Shown: positions 35,944-44,874, counted from the stretch's first letter. The stretch is DNA of 64,000 nt from Rhizobiales bacterium 62-47 (GCA_001899255.1 MKVX01000018.1:559150-623149); one strand, 5' to 3'. Notes: a model not told the origin generated them from the letters alone. Made by a program: numbers and translations.

Positions 35944-36305
35944 GCGACGGCAATCCGGCGGACTGGACCGAGGGGGCCGAGGCCATCGTCTATCAGGCCT
36001 GCGCGGCGTGCGGATCGCTGCAATATTTCCGGCGCCGGTTCTGTTGCGCCTGCGGTGCGCCCGATCCGGAAACGAAGCGCGCCAGCGGCAGCGGCGTGGT
36101 CTACGCCACCTCACTGGTAACGCGGGCGGCGACAGCCGAAGCCCGCGCGCATGTGCCTTACAACATCGTGCTGGTCGACATGGCGGAAGGCTTCCGCATG
36201 ATGGCGCACGGAGCAAACGATCTTGCCATCGGCGACAAGGTCGTCGCAAGATTCACCCGCTTTACCGGCCGTCTCGTGCCGTACTTCGAAAGGATAAAGT
36301 CATGA
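35940..36305 (+). CDS. DUF35 zinc-ribbon/OB-fold protein
   Basis: A 121-residue partner protein. The rubredoxin-like zinc ribbon is C21-x2-C24 ... C35-x2-C38 (CAACGSLQYFRRRFCCACG); the OB-fold follows from about 45 (GSGVVYATSLVTRA ... YNIVLVDMAEGFRMMAH). In known complexes DUF35 proteins hold the CoA part of the substrate for thiolase-fold partners, such as archaeal HMG-CoA synthase and Ltp2. It overlaps the thiolase-fold gene before it and the ligase after it by four bases each, so the three are made together. Confidence 0.92.
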   Translation: MSDGNPADWTEGAEAIVYQACAACGSLQYFRRRFCCACGAPDPETKRASGSGVVYATSLVTRAATAEARAHVPYNIVLVDMAEGFRMMAHGANDLAIGDKVVARFTRFTGRLVPYFERIKS

Positions 36306-38395
36306 GCCGCCTCAGGGCCGCCCTCGATCCGCGTTCCATCGCCATCATCGGCGCATCTGAAAATCCGAACAAGGTCGGCGGTCGGCCGGTGCATTACCTC
36401 GACAAGTTCGGCTTCAAGGGCAAGATCTTTCCGATCAATCCGTCGCGGCCGGAAGTGCAGGGCCACAAGTGCTACGCGAGCCTTGCCGATCTGCCGGAAG
36501 CGCCGGAGATGACCATCGTCGCGGTCGCGGGCGATAACGCTATCGGCGCGGTGGAGGATTGCGCGGCGCGCGGCGTCAAGGTCGCTGTGGTGATGGCGTC
36601 GGGCTTCGGCGAAGTCGATGCGGTCGCCGGCAAGGCCAAGGAACGCCACATGGTCGAGGTCGCGCACAAGGCGGGGATGCGTATCGTCGGGCCGAACTCG
36701 CAAGGGTTGGCCAATTTCGGTACCGGCGCCATCGCCAGCTTCTCGACGATGTTCATGGATATGGATCGCGCCGAGGGCCATGTCGCGATGCTGAGCCAGA
36801 GCGGCGCGCTCTCGACGGTGCCGGTCGGGTTCCTGCGTCAGAAGGGCATCGGCGTGCGGCATACCCACGCGACGGGCAACGACGCCGATATCACCGTCGG
36901 CGAACTGGCGATCGCGGTGGCGGAAGACCCCGAGGTCAAGCTGCTGCTGCTGTATCTCGAGAGCATTCCCGAGAAGAAGTATCTCGAAGAACTCGCAGCG
37001 ATTGCGCTCGACCGCGATCTGCCAATCATCGCGCTGAAGTCCGGCCGCTCGGAAGCGGGACGGCAGGCCGCGCAGTCGCACACCGGCGCGCTGGCCAACG
37101 AGGACCGCGTCGTCGATGCGTTCTTCGAACATCACGGCATCTGGCGCGCGCCCGATATGCGCGGCCTTGTGGAGGCGACCGAGCTTTATCTGAAAGGCTG
37201 GAAGCCGAAGGGCCGGCGACTGGTGGCGATCAGCAATTCGGGTGCGGTTTGCGTCATGACTGCCGACGCCGCGACAGCTGTCGGCATGCCGATGGCGAAG
37301 CTGGCGCCGGAGACCGACAGGAAGCTCAAGGGCATTCTGCCGAGCTTCGCTACCACGACCAATCCGATCGATCTCACTGCCGCGCTGCTGTCGAACAGCC
37401 GGTTGTTCGGCGATATCCTGCCGGTGATCGCGCAGGACCCGGCGGCGGACGCCTTCATTATCGGCGTGCCGGTGGCGGGCCCCGGCTACGATGTCGAAGC
37501 CTTTGCGCGGGACGCTGCGGCGTTCGGCAAGCAGACCGGCAAGCCGCTGGTCGTCGCCGCCACGCAGAAGAGCGTGGCCGACCAGTTCGCGGCGGAGGGG
37601 ACCACGGTGTTTCCGACTGAGGTGGAAGCGGTCAGCGCGCTGCATCAGTTTCTCGCTCATCGCGAACTGATGACGCGGACTCGCGAGCGGCGCGCGGCAC
37701 GCGGCAAGGCTGGCGCGCTGCTGGATTTGTCCGGCGCCACCACGATGCTGAACGAGGCGGATAGTCTGGCGCTGCTGGCGGCGCGCGGCATCAACGTGGT
37801 GCCGCATCGGCTGTGCCATTCGCGTGCCGAAGCGGTGGCGGCGTTCGAGGCCATCGGCGGGCCGGTGGTCGTCAAGGGATGCTCGGCCGATATCGCGCAC
37901 AAGTCGGAGCTGGGGCTCGTCAAGCTCGGCGTCAAGACGCGCGAGGAGGCCGGCGATATCTACACCCAGATGGAAGATATCATTCGCAAGCACGGCTCGC
38001 GCTTCGATGGCGTCATCGTGGCGGCGATGGTAGGCGGGCGGCGCGAGATCATGATCGGCGCGCATCGCGATCCGGTATTCGGCCCCGTCGTCGCGGTCGG
38101 CGACGGCGGCAAGTACGTCGAAGTCTTCCGCGATACGGCGCTGCTGTTGCCACCATTTACCGCCACCGACGTCAGGGAAGCGCTCAACCGGTTGCGCATC
38201 GCGCCGCTGTTTGCTGGCGTTCGCGGCGAACCGCCGATGGATGTCGATGCGTTGATCGATAGCATCGTCAGGATTGGCGATCTGATGCGCGATCCGGAGG
38301 CCAAGGTGATGAGCCTCGACCTCAATCCGGTGATGCTCGACAGCGCCGGCAAGGGATGCGTCGTCGTCGATGCGGTGGTGTTCAGATCGGCGTAG
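36302..38395 (+). CDS. NDP-forming acyl-CoA ligase (fused alpha-beta)
   Basis: A 697-residue protein of the acyl-CoA synthetase (ADP-forming) superfamily. The N-terminal CoA-binding domain begins LDPRSIAIIGASENPNKVGG; the succinyl-CoA-ligase-like domain contains the phospho-His segment QSHTGALANEDRV near 258; the C-terminal ATP-grasp domain starts around 480 and includes GGPVVVKGCSADIAHKSELG. Start at 36302 in the ATGA overlap with DUF35; the frame is open farther upstream only as a shadow. It may recover ATP from an acyl-CoA or activate a carboxylate. Its last 14 bases overlap the convergent TRAP permease gene. Confidence 0.9.
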   Translation: MSRLRAALDPRSIAIIGASENPNKVGGRPVHYLDKFGFKGKIFPINPSRPEVQGHKCYASLADLPEAPEMTIVAVAGDNAIGAVEDCAARGVKVAVVMASGFGEVDAVAGKAKERHMVEVAHKAGMRIVGPNSQGLANFGTGAIASFSTMFMDMDRAEGHVAMLSQSGALSTVPVGFLRQKGIGVRHTHATGNDADITVGELAIAVAEDPEVKLLLLYLESIPEKKYLEELAAIALDRDLPIIALKSGRSEAGRQAAQSHTGALANEDRVVDAFFEHHGIWRAPDMRGLVEATELYLKGWKPKGRRLVAISNSGAVCVMTADAATAVGMPMAKLAPETDRKLKGILPSFATTTNPIDLTAALLSNSRLFGDILPVIAQDPAADAFIIGVPVAGPGYDVEAFARDAAAFGKQTGKPLVVAATQKSVADQFAAEGTTVFPTEVEAVSALHQFLAHRELMTRTRERRAARGKAGALLDLSGATTMLNEADSLALLAARGINVVPHRLCHSRAEAVAAFEAIGGPVVVKGCSADIAHKSELGLVKLGVKTREEAGDIYTQMEDIIRKHGSRFDGVIVAAMVGGRREIMIGAHRDPVFGPVVAVGDGGKYVEVFRDTALLLPPFTATDVREALNRLRIAPLFAGVRGEPPMDVDALIDSIVRIGDLMRDPEAKVMSLDLNPVMLDSAGKGCVVVDAVVFRSA

Positions 38396-40511
38396 CGCTG
38401 CGCATCGACCGCGATTGCGTCGGGATGACAACGGTGCTGCGGCTGGAGAGCAACCGCGCCACGAACACCGTCGGCACCAGAATGGCGAAGCCGAGCGCCG
38501 TCACCTGAAACTGCGATAGCGGCACGATTCCGCCGCCCGGCGTCGCAACGACGATACCGCCGACGATGAGCAGCACGCGCACCGGCCATTCCAGCGGGCC
38601 GGTGTGGCGCAAATCGCCGACGCCGATCTGATAACCCTGAATGCCGCCGCAGATGAAGACGGTGCCGAATGCGATCAGCGCCATCAGCCCCAGACCCTCG
38701 AAATAGTTTCCCTGCATCACGAGAGCTGGATTGAGCACGAAGAAGAACGGAATGAAGTAGATGATGGAGCCGACCCACATCGATTCCCATCCGGTCTTCA
38801 TCGCTGGCGATCCGGCGATGCCGGCGGCTGCGAACGAGGCAATCGCCACCGGCGGCGTGATCGACGACAACATGCCCCAATAGAAAATGAACATGTGCAC
38901 GGCCATCCGGTTGAGGCCGACCTTTTCCAGCGCCGGAGCGACGAGAATGGCGAGGAAGATGTAGCAGGCGGTGGTCGTCAGGCCGAGGCCAAGGATCAGG
39001 CTGGTCACCGCGCACATCACCAGCAGCAAGAGTGCGTTATCGCCCGCGATGCGGAGCAGATCGTTGGCAAGGCTGGAGATCACGCCGGTCATCGAGAATG
39101 CGCCGATCAGCAGTCCGCAGCCGGCAAGGATCGCGGCGAGTTCGACGAAGGTGCGGCCGTTGACCTCGAAGAATTTGCCGATGGTGGCAAACGTCCAGCG
39201 TGTATCCTTGGAGAACAGCTGGTTCAGCACGAGCAGCAGCGCCGTTGCATAGAACGGCGCATGGCTCTCGCGCTTGAAATACAGCAGCATGACGATCAGG
39301 AGTGCGATGACGAAGATGTAATACCAGCCTTCCTTCACGGCATCCCATGCGCGCGGCAATTCGGAGCGCGGAATGCCGGCGAGGCCGTGCCGCGCGGCAT
39401 AGGCGTCCACTTGCAGAAACAGGCCGGTATAATAAAGAGCGGCGGGAATGATCGCCGCCACGGCGACCTCGGCATAACTGACGTTGAGGAACTGGGCGAT
39501 GATGAAGGCGGTCGCGCCCATCACCGGCGGCGCCAGCACGGCGCCGGTCGAGGCGCAGGCTTCGATGGCCGCGGCATAGGAGGCGCGGAACCCGCTTTTC
39601 TTCATCACCGGGATGGTCATGGTGCCGGCGGTCAGCACGTTGGAGATGATCGAGCCCGACATCATGCCGAGCAGACCGCTGGCGAAGATGCAGACCTTCG
39701 CCGCGCCGCCGCGAAACGTGCCGCACAACGCGAACGCGATGTTGATGAAGAACTTGCCGGCGCCGGTCATCATTAGCGCGACGCCGAACACCAGAAAGCC
39801 GATCACGGTATCGGCGAACGCCTGAATCGGAATGCCGAGCAGACTTTCGCCGGAGAGCATGTGATAGGCGGTAGCTTGTTCGAGCGTCGATTGCGTCCCG
39901 CGTAACGGGCCGAGCCACGCGCTGTCGGCGAACAGCGGATAGAGGGTGAACGGCAGGATACAGAGCAACAGGCTCCAGCCGCCGGTGCGGCGTAGTGCTT
40001 CCATCAGCATGGCCCACATGATGAGGCCCGCGATATAGGCGGGGGTCGGCGCGCCGCCGAATTCCCAGCCGGCTTCCGCTGCCTTACGGATATAGGACAT
40101 CAGCACCAGCGACACGGCGAAGGTGATGAGCGCCAGCGCGACGTCGTACCACGGGATGCGATCAAGGCTTGCGGTTTCCGTTCCGGGGAAGATCACGAAC
40201 GTGAAAGGCAGCATCAGCGCGATCAGCAGATAGAAGTATTCCGTGTTGAGCTGGGTGTAGCCGACGAAGAAACGGAGCGCGAACTGCTGGTTGATACACA
40301 GGAAGATCGTTGCCGCCGTGGCGACGATCAGCGCGATGCGCCACACTCCGCGCAACGACCTGACGCGGGTGACCTCGGCTTCCTGCATTCCGCCGATGCT
40401 GGCATGAGGATCTTCAAACACCACCTTGTCGGGAACAGGCCGTTCGTCTGCTCCCGCGCGGAGCTCTGAGGCAATCACCGGCGGATGGTCAGGGGCGTTG
40501 GGTTGGGACAT
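38382..40511 (-). CDS. TRAP transporter fused permease (DctQ-DctM, TAXI type)
   Basis: A 709-residue inner-membrane protein combining the small (about 4 helices, residues 60-230) and large (about 12 helices) TRAP subunits. Typical segments: ALMMTGAGKFFINIAFALCG, AGTMTIPVMKKSGF and ASTGAVLAPPVMGATAFIIAQFL, which form the DctM ion/substrate region. The N-terminal 50 residues are polar. It is downstream of a TAXI-family binding protein on the same strand, and together they should import an organic acid with sodium or protons. Start after GGGGGAG. Its 3' end converges on the ligase gene with a 14-base overlap. Confidence 0.92.
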   Translation of the reverse strand: MSQPNAPDHPPVIASELRAGADERPVPDKVVFEDPHASIGGMQEAEVTRVRSLRGVWRIALIVATAATIFLCINQQFALRFFVGYTQLNTEYFYLLIALMLPFTFVIFPGTETASLDRIPWYDVALALITFAVSLVLMSYIRKAAEAGWEFGGAPTPAYIAGLIMWAMLMEALRRTGGWSLLLCILPFTLYPLFADSAWLGPLRGTQSTLEQATAYHMLSGESLLGIPIQAFADTVIGFLVFGVALMMTGAGKFFINIAFALCGTFRGGAAKVCIFASGLLGMMSGSIISNVLTAGTMTIPVMKKSGFRASYAAAIEACASTGAVLAPPVMGATAFIIAQFLNVSYAEVAVAAIIPAALYYTGLFLQVDAYAARHGLAGIPRSELPRAWDAVKEGWYYIFVIALLIVMLLYFKRESHAPFYATALLLVLNQLFSKDTRWTFATIGKFFEVNGRTFVELAAILAGCGLLIGAFSMTGVISSLANDLLRIAGDNALLLLVMCAVTSLILGLGLTTTACYIFLAILVAPALEKVGLNRMAVHMFIFYWGMLSSITPPVAIASFAAAGIAGSPAMKTGWESMWVGSIIYFIPFFFVLNPALVMQGNYFEGLGLMALIAFGTVFICGGIQGYQIGVGDLRHTGPLEWPVRVLLIVGGIVVATPGGGIVPLSQFQVTALGFAILVPTVFVARLLSSRSTVVIPTQSRSMRSATPI

Positions 40512-40587
40512 CGATGCTCCCCCCGCTGCAAGTCACGGACAGTGCCGATCCGGCACTGTCGTCACGGCAAACGTGCAAAGGCGTTGA

Positions 40588-41745
40588 TCAGTCGAAGGCG
40601 TCGGGCAGCTTGGCGGCGGCAAGCGCGGTCTTTCGGGCCGCCATCCACCCGTCGGCGAACTTGTCGTCGGGTGGGCTGGTCTTGGTGTAAGCCGCCCACG
40701 CCGCGGCGAGCACGCCCTGCCGCTTGATCAGCGCATCGTTGTAGCTTTGATCGGCATCGGTCCAGTGACCGGCCTCCTTGAAGGCCTTGACCGTGCCGGG
40801 ATGGAACGGGATCACCCACTTCATCGCCTGGCGCTTGAGTTCGAGGCCTACAGCGCCGGGTGCGCCGTCCTTGTACTGGTCGTAGCCCTGGATCATGGCC
40901 TTGGTGATGGCGTAGATGTCCTCGGTGGGTTCGGTGCCGTAAGCGACAAAGACCGGATAGGGATAGGTGCCCATCTCGATCGGCTTGTCTTTCTCGATGC
41001 CGGCCCCGCAGGTGACGGTATGCGGCGTGAAGAACGGGCCGACCTTCTGCACGCGTTCCCAGCCGGCCTTGTCGTCCTTGGCCATGGTTGGCCACATCAC
41101 GCCGCGCGGAGAGGTTTCGGCTTCCTTGGCCTGTCCTGAAATGGTCGATGCGAATGCGCCGTCGACGTCGTTGTTGATCACGCCCTTCCACATCGCGCCG
41201 TAGCTAGCGAACTCGACGATCTTGACGTCGTTCTTGGTCAGCCCGGCGAAAGCGATGATGGCGAGCGCATTCTGATTAAGCGCCGGCGAGCCGACGACGA
41301 AACCGAGACGTTTGCCCTTGAAGTCTTTCAGGTCTTTCACGCCCGTATCGCGGGCGATACCGACCGACAGGCCATTGCAGTCCAGCGTCGACAAGATGAG
41401 CTGGATCGGTTGCGGGCCCCATTCCTTGGCGCCGAACTCGAACACGCCTTCCTGCGCGAAGTAGCTGCCGGTTCCCATTGCCGAGACCACGGCACGTTTG
41501 GCGCGCAACGGCGCGAGGCGGGCGACGTCATTGCCCGCAGGCAGAACGCGAACGCTGGACTTGTATTTTTCCTGCATCATCTTGCCGACGGCGACGGCAA
41601 TATTGAAGCCCGACGAGCCGGTGTCGTAAGCGGTGAAGGCCATGGACGAGGGGAGTTTGATATCGTCTGCGCGCGCGGCTGGTGAAAAGATGAAAGCCGC
41701 GCCGGCAATAGCCATGGTCGCGCCTGCGACAATGCGATGAAGCAT
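40588..41745 (-). CDS. TAXI-family TRAP solute-binding protein
   Basis: A 385-residue periplasmic binding protein. Start at 41745 (MLHRIVAGA) after GGGAGA; five further upstream codons are open but lack support. Signal peptide about 1-27, cleaved near ARA-DDI. Family features: AYDTGSSGFNIAVAVGKMMQ, RVLPAGNDVARLAPLRAKRAVVSAMG and LGFVVGSPALNQNALAI. TAXI proteins bind carboxylates such as glutamate or alpha-keto acids in known cases; the present ligand is probably the acid degraded by the adjoining CoA genes. A small perfect stem, ATCCGC/GCGGAT (41766-41780), lies just upstream of the ribosome site. Confidence 0.9.
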   Translation of the reverse strand: MLHRIVAGATMAIAGAAFIFSPAARADDIKLPSSMAFTAYDTGSSGFNIAVAVGKMMQEKYKSSVRVLPAGNDVARLAPLRAKRAVVSAMGTGSYFAQEGVFEFGAKEWGPQPIQLILSTLDCNGLSVGIARDTGVKDLKDFKGKRLGFVVGSPALNQNALAIIAFAGLTKNDVKIVEFASYGAMWKGVINNDVDGAFASTISGQAKEAETSPRGVMWPTMAKDDKAGWERVQKVGPFFTPHTVTCGAGIEKDKPIEMGTYPYPVFVAYGTEPTEDIYAITKAMIQGYDQYKDGAPGAVGLELKRQAMKWVIPFHPGTVKAFKEAGHWTDADQSYNDALIKRQGVLAAAWAAYTKTSPPDDKFADGWMAARKTALAAAKLPDAFD

Positions 41746-41915
41746 GCGTTTCTCTCCCAAGTTGGATCCGCTTGGCGGATTTGTTCTTGTTCTGGGATCA
41801 TGTCATCGCGAAAGTGCATTGGCAACGGCTGCGCGCAATTGCGTTTGTCGCGTTGAGGTTTTGGGACAGAATGTCGCGGATGTCGCAATGCTCGACGAAT
41901 ACTTGCGTTAAGGCG

Positions 41916-42137
41916 TCAACCTTCGAGGATGGCGATGATCTGTCCTTCAGCGACGACATCGTCGATCTTGACCATGATGGCCTTGAGCTTGCCCGTTGAG
42001 GGGGCTGCTACGGGAATCTCCATTTTCATCGCTTCGACGAACGCGACCTCGTCGCCCTCGCTGACGCTTCCGCCGACTTCGGTGGCGATGGCGCAGATGC
42101 GCCCGGCGACATCAGCGACGATCTTAATTTCAGACAT
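41916..42137 (-). CDS. free-standing biotin carboxyl carrier protein
   Basis: A 73-residue biotinyl domain with the modification site Lys38 in EAMKMEIPV, flanked by the hallmark GxV...GD/EGD turn (VGGSVSEGDEVAFVEAMKME) and TGKLKAIMVKIDDVVAEGQIIAILE. It carries no other domain. Divergent from the IclR regulator and carboxyltransferase genes; together carrier and carboxyltransferase are two parts of an acyl-CoA carboxylase. A biotin carboxylase subunit is not encoded in the window. GGAG precedes the start. It may be co-transcribed with the TAXI and TRAP genes 170 bases downstream. Confidence 0.92.
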   Translation of the reverse strand: MSEIKIVADVAGRICAIATEVGGSVSEGDEVAFVEAMKMEIPVAAPSTGKLKAIMVKIDDVVAEGQIIAILEG

Positions 42138-42302
42138 TTCACACTCCGGATCTGAGACATGGCCGCAGGATCGTGCATTCGATCAGGCGATCGGACGGGC
42201 GCATCGTACGTCGTGGGATGCATTGTTCCACATCGCGGGGCCAGTGTGCAGCACATGGCCCCATGAGCGGCTTGCGGTTGTGGGGAGAGATTGCCTAATG
42301 TA

Positions 42303-42346
42303 GTTTATCCCGCAAGCGGAATTTCATTTCGCTCTGCGGAATAAAC
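42303..42346. promoter_or_regulatory. nested dyads, candidate IclR operator
   Basis: Outer arms GTTTATCCCGCA (42303-42314) and TGCGGAATAAAC (42335-42346) match with one mismatch. Inside lies the 17-base near-palindrome GCGGAATTTCATTTCGC (42316-42332), which keeps GCG-x-AAT...ATT-x-CGC symmetry. The half-site GCGGAATWW thus occurs four times in alternating orientation. The block sits in the divergent gap between the biotin carrier and IclR genes, about 75 bases before the IclR start, resembling multi-half-site IclR-family operators. Confidence 0.65.
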
Positions 42347-42419
42347 AAAATCAAGATGCCGGCGCCCCGCCGGCGAGGAACGTTTCTTAGCAACGCCATT
42401 TTCGAGCGTGTGAGGTCCA

Positions 42420-43388
42420 ATGGGCAGAAGATCAGAGCGATTGAGCAAAGCGGGCATGCTGGCGAGGGATGCATCGGGCGAAGGCGATGTCATCCAGGTG
42501 GTGTCGCGCGCATTCGATGTGCTGCGTTGCTTCGAAGGGCATGAAGCGCGATTGGGCAATCTGGAAATTTCCAACCGCTGCGGTTTGCCGCGCTCGACCG
42601 TGTCGCGCCTGACGCACACGCTGACGCGGATGGGGCAACTGGTCTATCTGCCGCGCGATCAGAAATATCGCATCGGCCCCAGCGCCGTGGCGATGAGCAC
42701 GTCGATGATGCGCGGTTTGCAATTGCGCAAATTGATCCGGTCGCGGCTCGAGGAAGTCGCCGAGGACATTCCCGGCACCATCGGCTTCGTCATTCCGGAT
42801 CGCTTCTATCTGGTCTATCTCGAATTCGCGCGCGCGGCGAATGCACTGGGTCTGCATTCCGGCACCGGCACGCGCATCGCGATGGCGCGCACCGCCGCCG
42901 GCCATGCTTACGTTGCCGCGCTCGACGAGGATGTCGGCAATGCCGTGCTGGCCGAGATGGAGCGCGAGTGCCCCGAGGATGCCAGAATCTTGCGTCCGCG
43001 CCTCGAAGACAATCGGCGCGCGCTGCGCGAGGACGGCTACGTGACGGCGTGCGGCTCCTGGAGTCCGCATATCAACGGCATCGCCGCGCCGTTGTGGTCG
43101 CCGCAGTACCAGACCTTCGTCGTCGTCACCATCGGGCTGCTGTCGACCATGTATAGCGAGCAGCGGTTGCGCGAGGAGGTTGCGCCGCGGCTGCTCGATC
43201 TGTCGCACGCCATCGGCGGCATTCTCGAAAGCAACGACGGCCATATCCTCAATCACATCGAGCGCAAGTCGTTCAAGCCGGCGCTCAACATGAACGTCAT
43301 CAAGGCGGAGACCAGGAATGAATTGGAAGCCGGAGCTCGACGACCTCGCCCGGCGCGAAGCGTTCGCGCGGGAGATGGGCGGCGCTGA
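42420..43388 (+). CDS. IclR-family regulator with extended C terminus
   Basis: A 322-residue IclR-type regulator. Winged helix-turn-helix at about 23-85 (VVSRAFDVLRCFEG, LGNLEISNRCGLPRSTVSRLTHTL) and effector domain afterwards (GHAYVAALDEDV, GYVTACGSWSPHINGIAAPL). Family members are usually about 250-280 residues; the last roughly 25-50 residues here are Arg/Ala-rich and the final 24 codons overlap the start of the carboxyltransferase gene by 71 bases in another frame. The tail looks like loss of an earlier stop rather than a functional domain. Likely controls the flanking carrier/transporter and carboxyltransferase genes through the nested dyads upstream. Confidence 0.9.
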   Translation: MGRRSERLSKAGMLARDASGEGDVIQVVSRAFDVLRCFEGHEARLGNLEISNRCGLPRSTVSRLTHTLTRMGQLVYLPRDQKYRIGPSAVAMSTSMMRGLQLRKLIRSRLEEVAEDIPGTIGFVIPDRFYLVYLEFARAANALGLHSGTGTRIAMARTAAGHAYVAALDEDVGNAVLAEMERECPEDARILRPRLEDNRRALREDGYVTACGSWSPHINGIAAPLWSPQYQTFVVVTIGLLSTMYSEQRLREEVAPRLLDLSHAIGGILESNDGHILNHIERKSFKPALNMNVIKAETRNELEAGARRPRPARSVRAGDGRR

Positions 43389-44874
43389 CAAGGTCAAACG
43401 TCAGCGCGATCAGGGCCGGTTGAATGTTCGTGAACGTATCGACAAGCTTCTCGATCAAAATTCCTTCCACGAAGTCGGCGCTGTGTCCGGCGTCGCCGAA
43501 TACGGTGCCGACGGTGCCCTCAGCAATCTGACACCTGCGAATTGCGTGTTCGGACGCGGCAAGGTGAATGGCCGCCCGGTGGTGATCGTCGGCGACGATT
43601 TCACCGTACGCGGCGGTTCCGCCGATGCGTCGATCTCCGCCAAGCCGCTGATGGCGGAGGAAATGGCGCATGACTTTCGGTTGCCGATCATTCGGGTGAT
43701 CGAAGGCTCCGGCGGTGGCGGTTCGGTGAAGACCATCGAAACCACCGGCGCCGCCAATCTGCCGGGTGGGGTCGGCAGTACGCGGTGGTACGCCTTCACG
43801 ACCGCCAACATGGCGCGTGTGCCGGTGGTGGGCCTTGGGCTTGGCTCGGTGGCCGGGCTCGGCGCCGCGCGGCTCGCCGCCAGTCATTATTCGATCATGA
43901 CGAAATCCTCAGCGATGTTCGTCGCGGGGCCACCGGTGGTGGCGCGGCTCGGGCAGAAGCTCGAGAAGCAGGAACTCGGCGGCTGGGAGATCCAGACGCG
44001 ATCGGGGGCGATCGATCATGCGGTCGATACGGAAGAGGAAGCCTTCGCCTGTGCGCGGCGTTTTCTGTCGTACTTGCCGCAGTCGGTATTCGATCTGCCG
44101 CCAACCATTCCGTGCGATGACGATCCGGAGCGCGCGGAGGAAAGCCTGATGAAGGCCGTGCCGCGTAATCGGCGTCAGGTCTACAAGATGCGGCCGATCA
44201 TCGAAGCGGTGGTCGACAAGGGTTCGTTCTTCGAGATGGGACAGAACTTCGGTCGTCCGATCATCACCGGCCTTGCGCGGTTCCAGGGCCGCGCGGTGCT
44301 GCTGCTGGCCGGAGATCCGTATCACTACGGCGGCTCATGGACCGCCGAGGCGTGCCAGAAGGTGGTCCGTTTCGTCGATTTCGCCGAGACGTTCCATCTG
44401 CCGGTGGTTTACCTGATGGATTGCCCGGGCTTCATGATCGGGCTGGAAGCGGAGAAGTCGGCGACAATTCGCCATGGCGTGCGCGCGATGGCGGCGGTCA
44501 ACCAGACCACTGTGCCGTGGTGCACCATCATCATCCGTAATGCGTTCGGCGTCGCCGGCGTGGTGCATCAGCCCGCCAATCGCTTGTCGATGCGCTATGC
44601 GTGGCCGTCGGCCTATTGGGGATCGCTGCCGCTGGAAGGCGGCATCGAAGCCGCCTATCGCGCGGACATCGACGCCGCGCCGGATCCCAAGGCCAAGATG
44701 CAGGAGATCGAGGAGCGCCTCAATCGCCTGCGGTCGCCGTTGCGTTCGGCCGAGAAGTTCTGGGTCGAGGAGATCATCGATCCGCGCAAGACGCGCTCGC
44801 TGATCTGCGAGTTCGTCCGGCTCGCCGAACCGGTCCGCACGCCGGGGCCGGTCAGCATGTCGATCAGGCCGTAG
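43318..44874 (+). CDS. acyl-CoA carboxylase carboxyltransferase subunit (PccB/MccB-like)
   Basis: A 518-residue biotin-dependent carboxyltransferase. N terminus conforms to the family (KVKRQRDQGRLNVRERIDKLLD), confirming the start inside the IclR frame. The two crotonase-like halves are clear: GSGGGGSVKTIETTGAANLPGG in the first and GGSWTAEACQKVVRFVDFAETFHLPVVYLMDCPGFMIG in the second, with NAFGVAGVV as the second oxyanion loop. It transfers the carboxyl from biotin on the carrier (41916) to an acyl-CoA. The substrate cannot be read; methylcrotonyl-, geranyl- and propionyl-CoA types share these features. Ends 11 bases into the convergent MFS gene. Confidence 0.9.
   Translation: MNWKPELDDLARREAFAREMGGADKVKRQRDQGRLNVRERIDKLLDQNSFHEVGAVSGVAEYGADGALSNLTPANCVFGRGKVNGRPVVIVGDDFTVRGGSADASISAKPLMAEEMAHDFRLPIIRVIEGSGGGGSVKTIETTGAANLPGGVGSTRWYAFTTANMARVPVVGLGLGSVAGLGAARLAASHYSIMTKSSAMFVAGPPVVARLGQKLEKQELGGWEIQTRSGAIDHAVDTEEEAFACARRFLSYLPQSVFDLPPTIPCDDDPERAEESLMKAVPRNRRQVYKMRPIIEAVVDKGSFFEMGQNFGRPIITGLARFQGRAVLLLAGDPYHYGGSWTAEACQKVVRFVDFAETFHLPVVYLMDCPGFMIGLEAEKSATIRHGVRAMAAVNQTTVPWCTIIIRNAFGVAGVVHQPANRLSMRYAWPSAYWGSLPLEGGIEAAYRADIDAAPDPKAKMQEIEERLNRLRSPLRSAEKFWVEEIIDPRKTRSLICEFVRLAEPVRTPGPVSMSIRP

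Noticed and set aside
35864-36301. Upstream extension of the NDP-forming ligase
   Set aside because: Shadow of the DUF35 gene; the CoA-binding domain begins right after the ATG at 36302.
36158-38431. 757-residue minus-strand open frame opposite the NDP-forming ligase gene
   Set aside because: High-GC antisense shadow: composition is Arg/His-rich with no family match, while the plus strand has a clear domain architecture.
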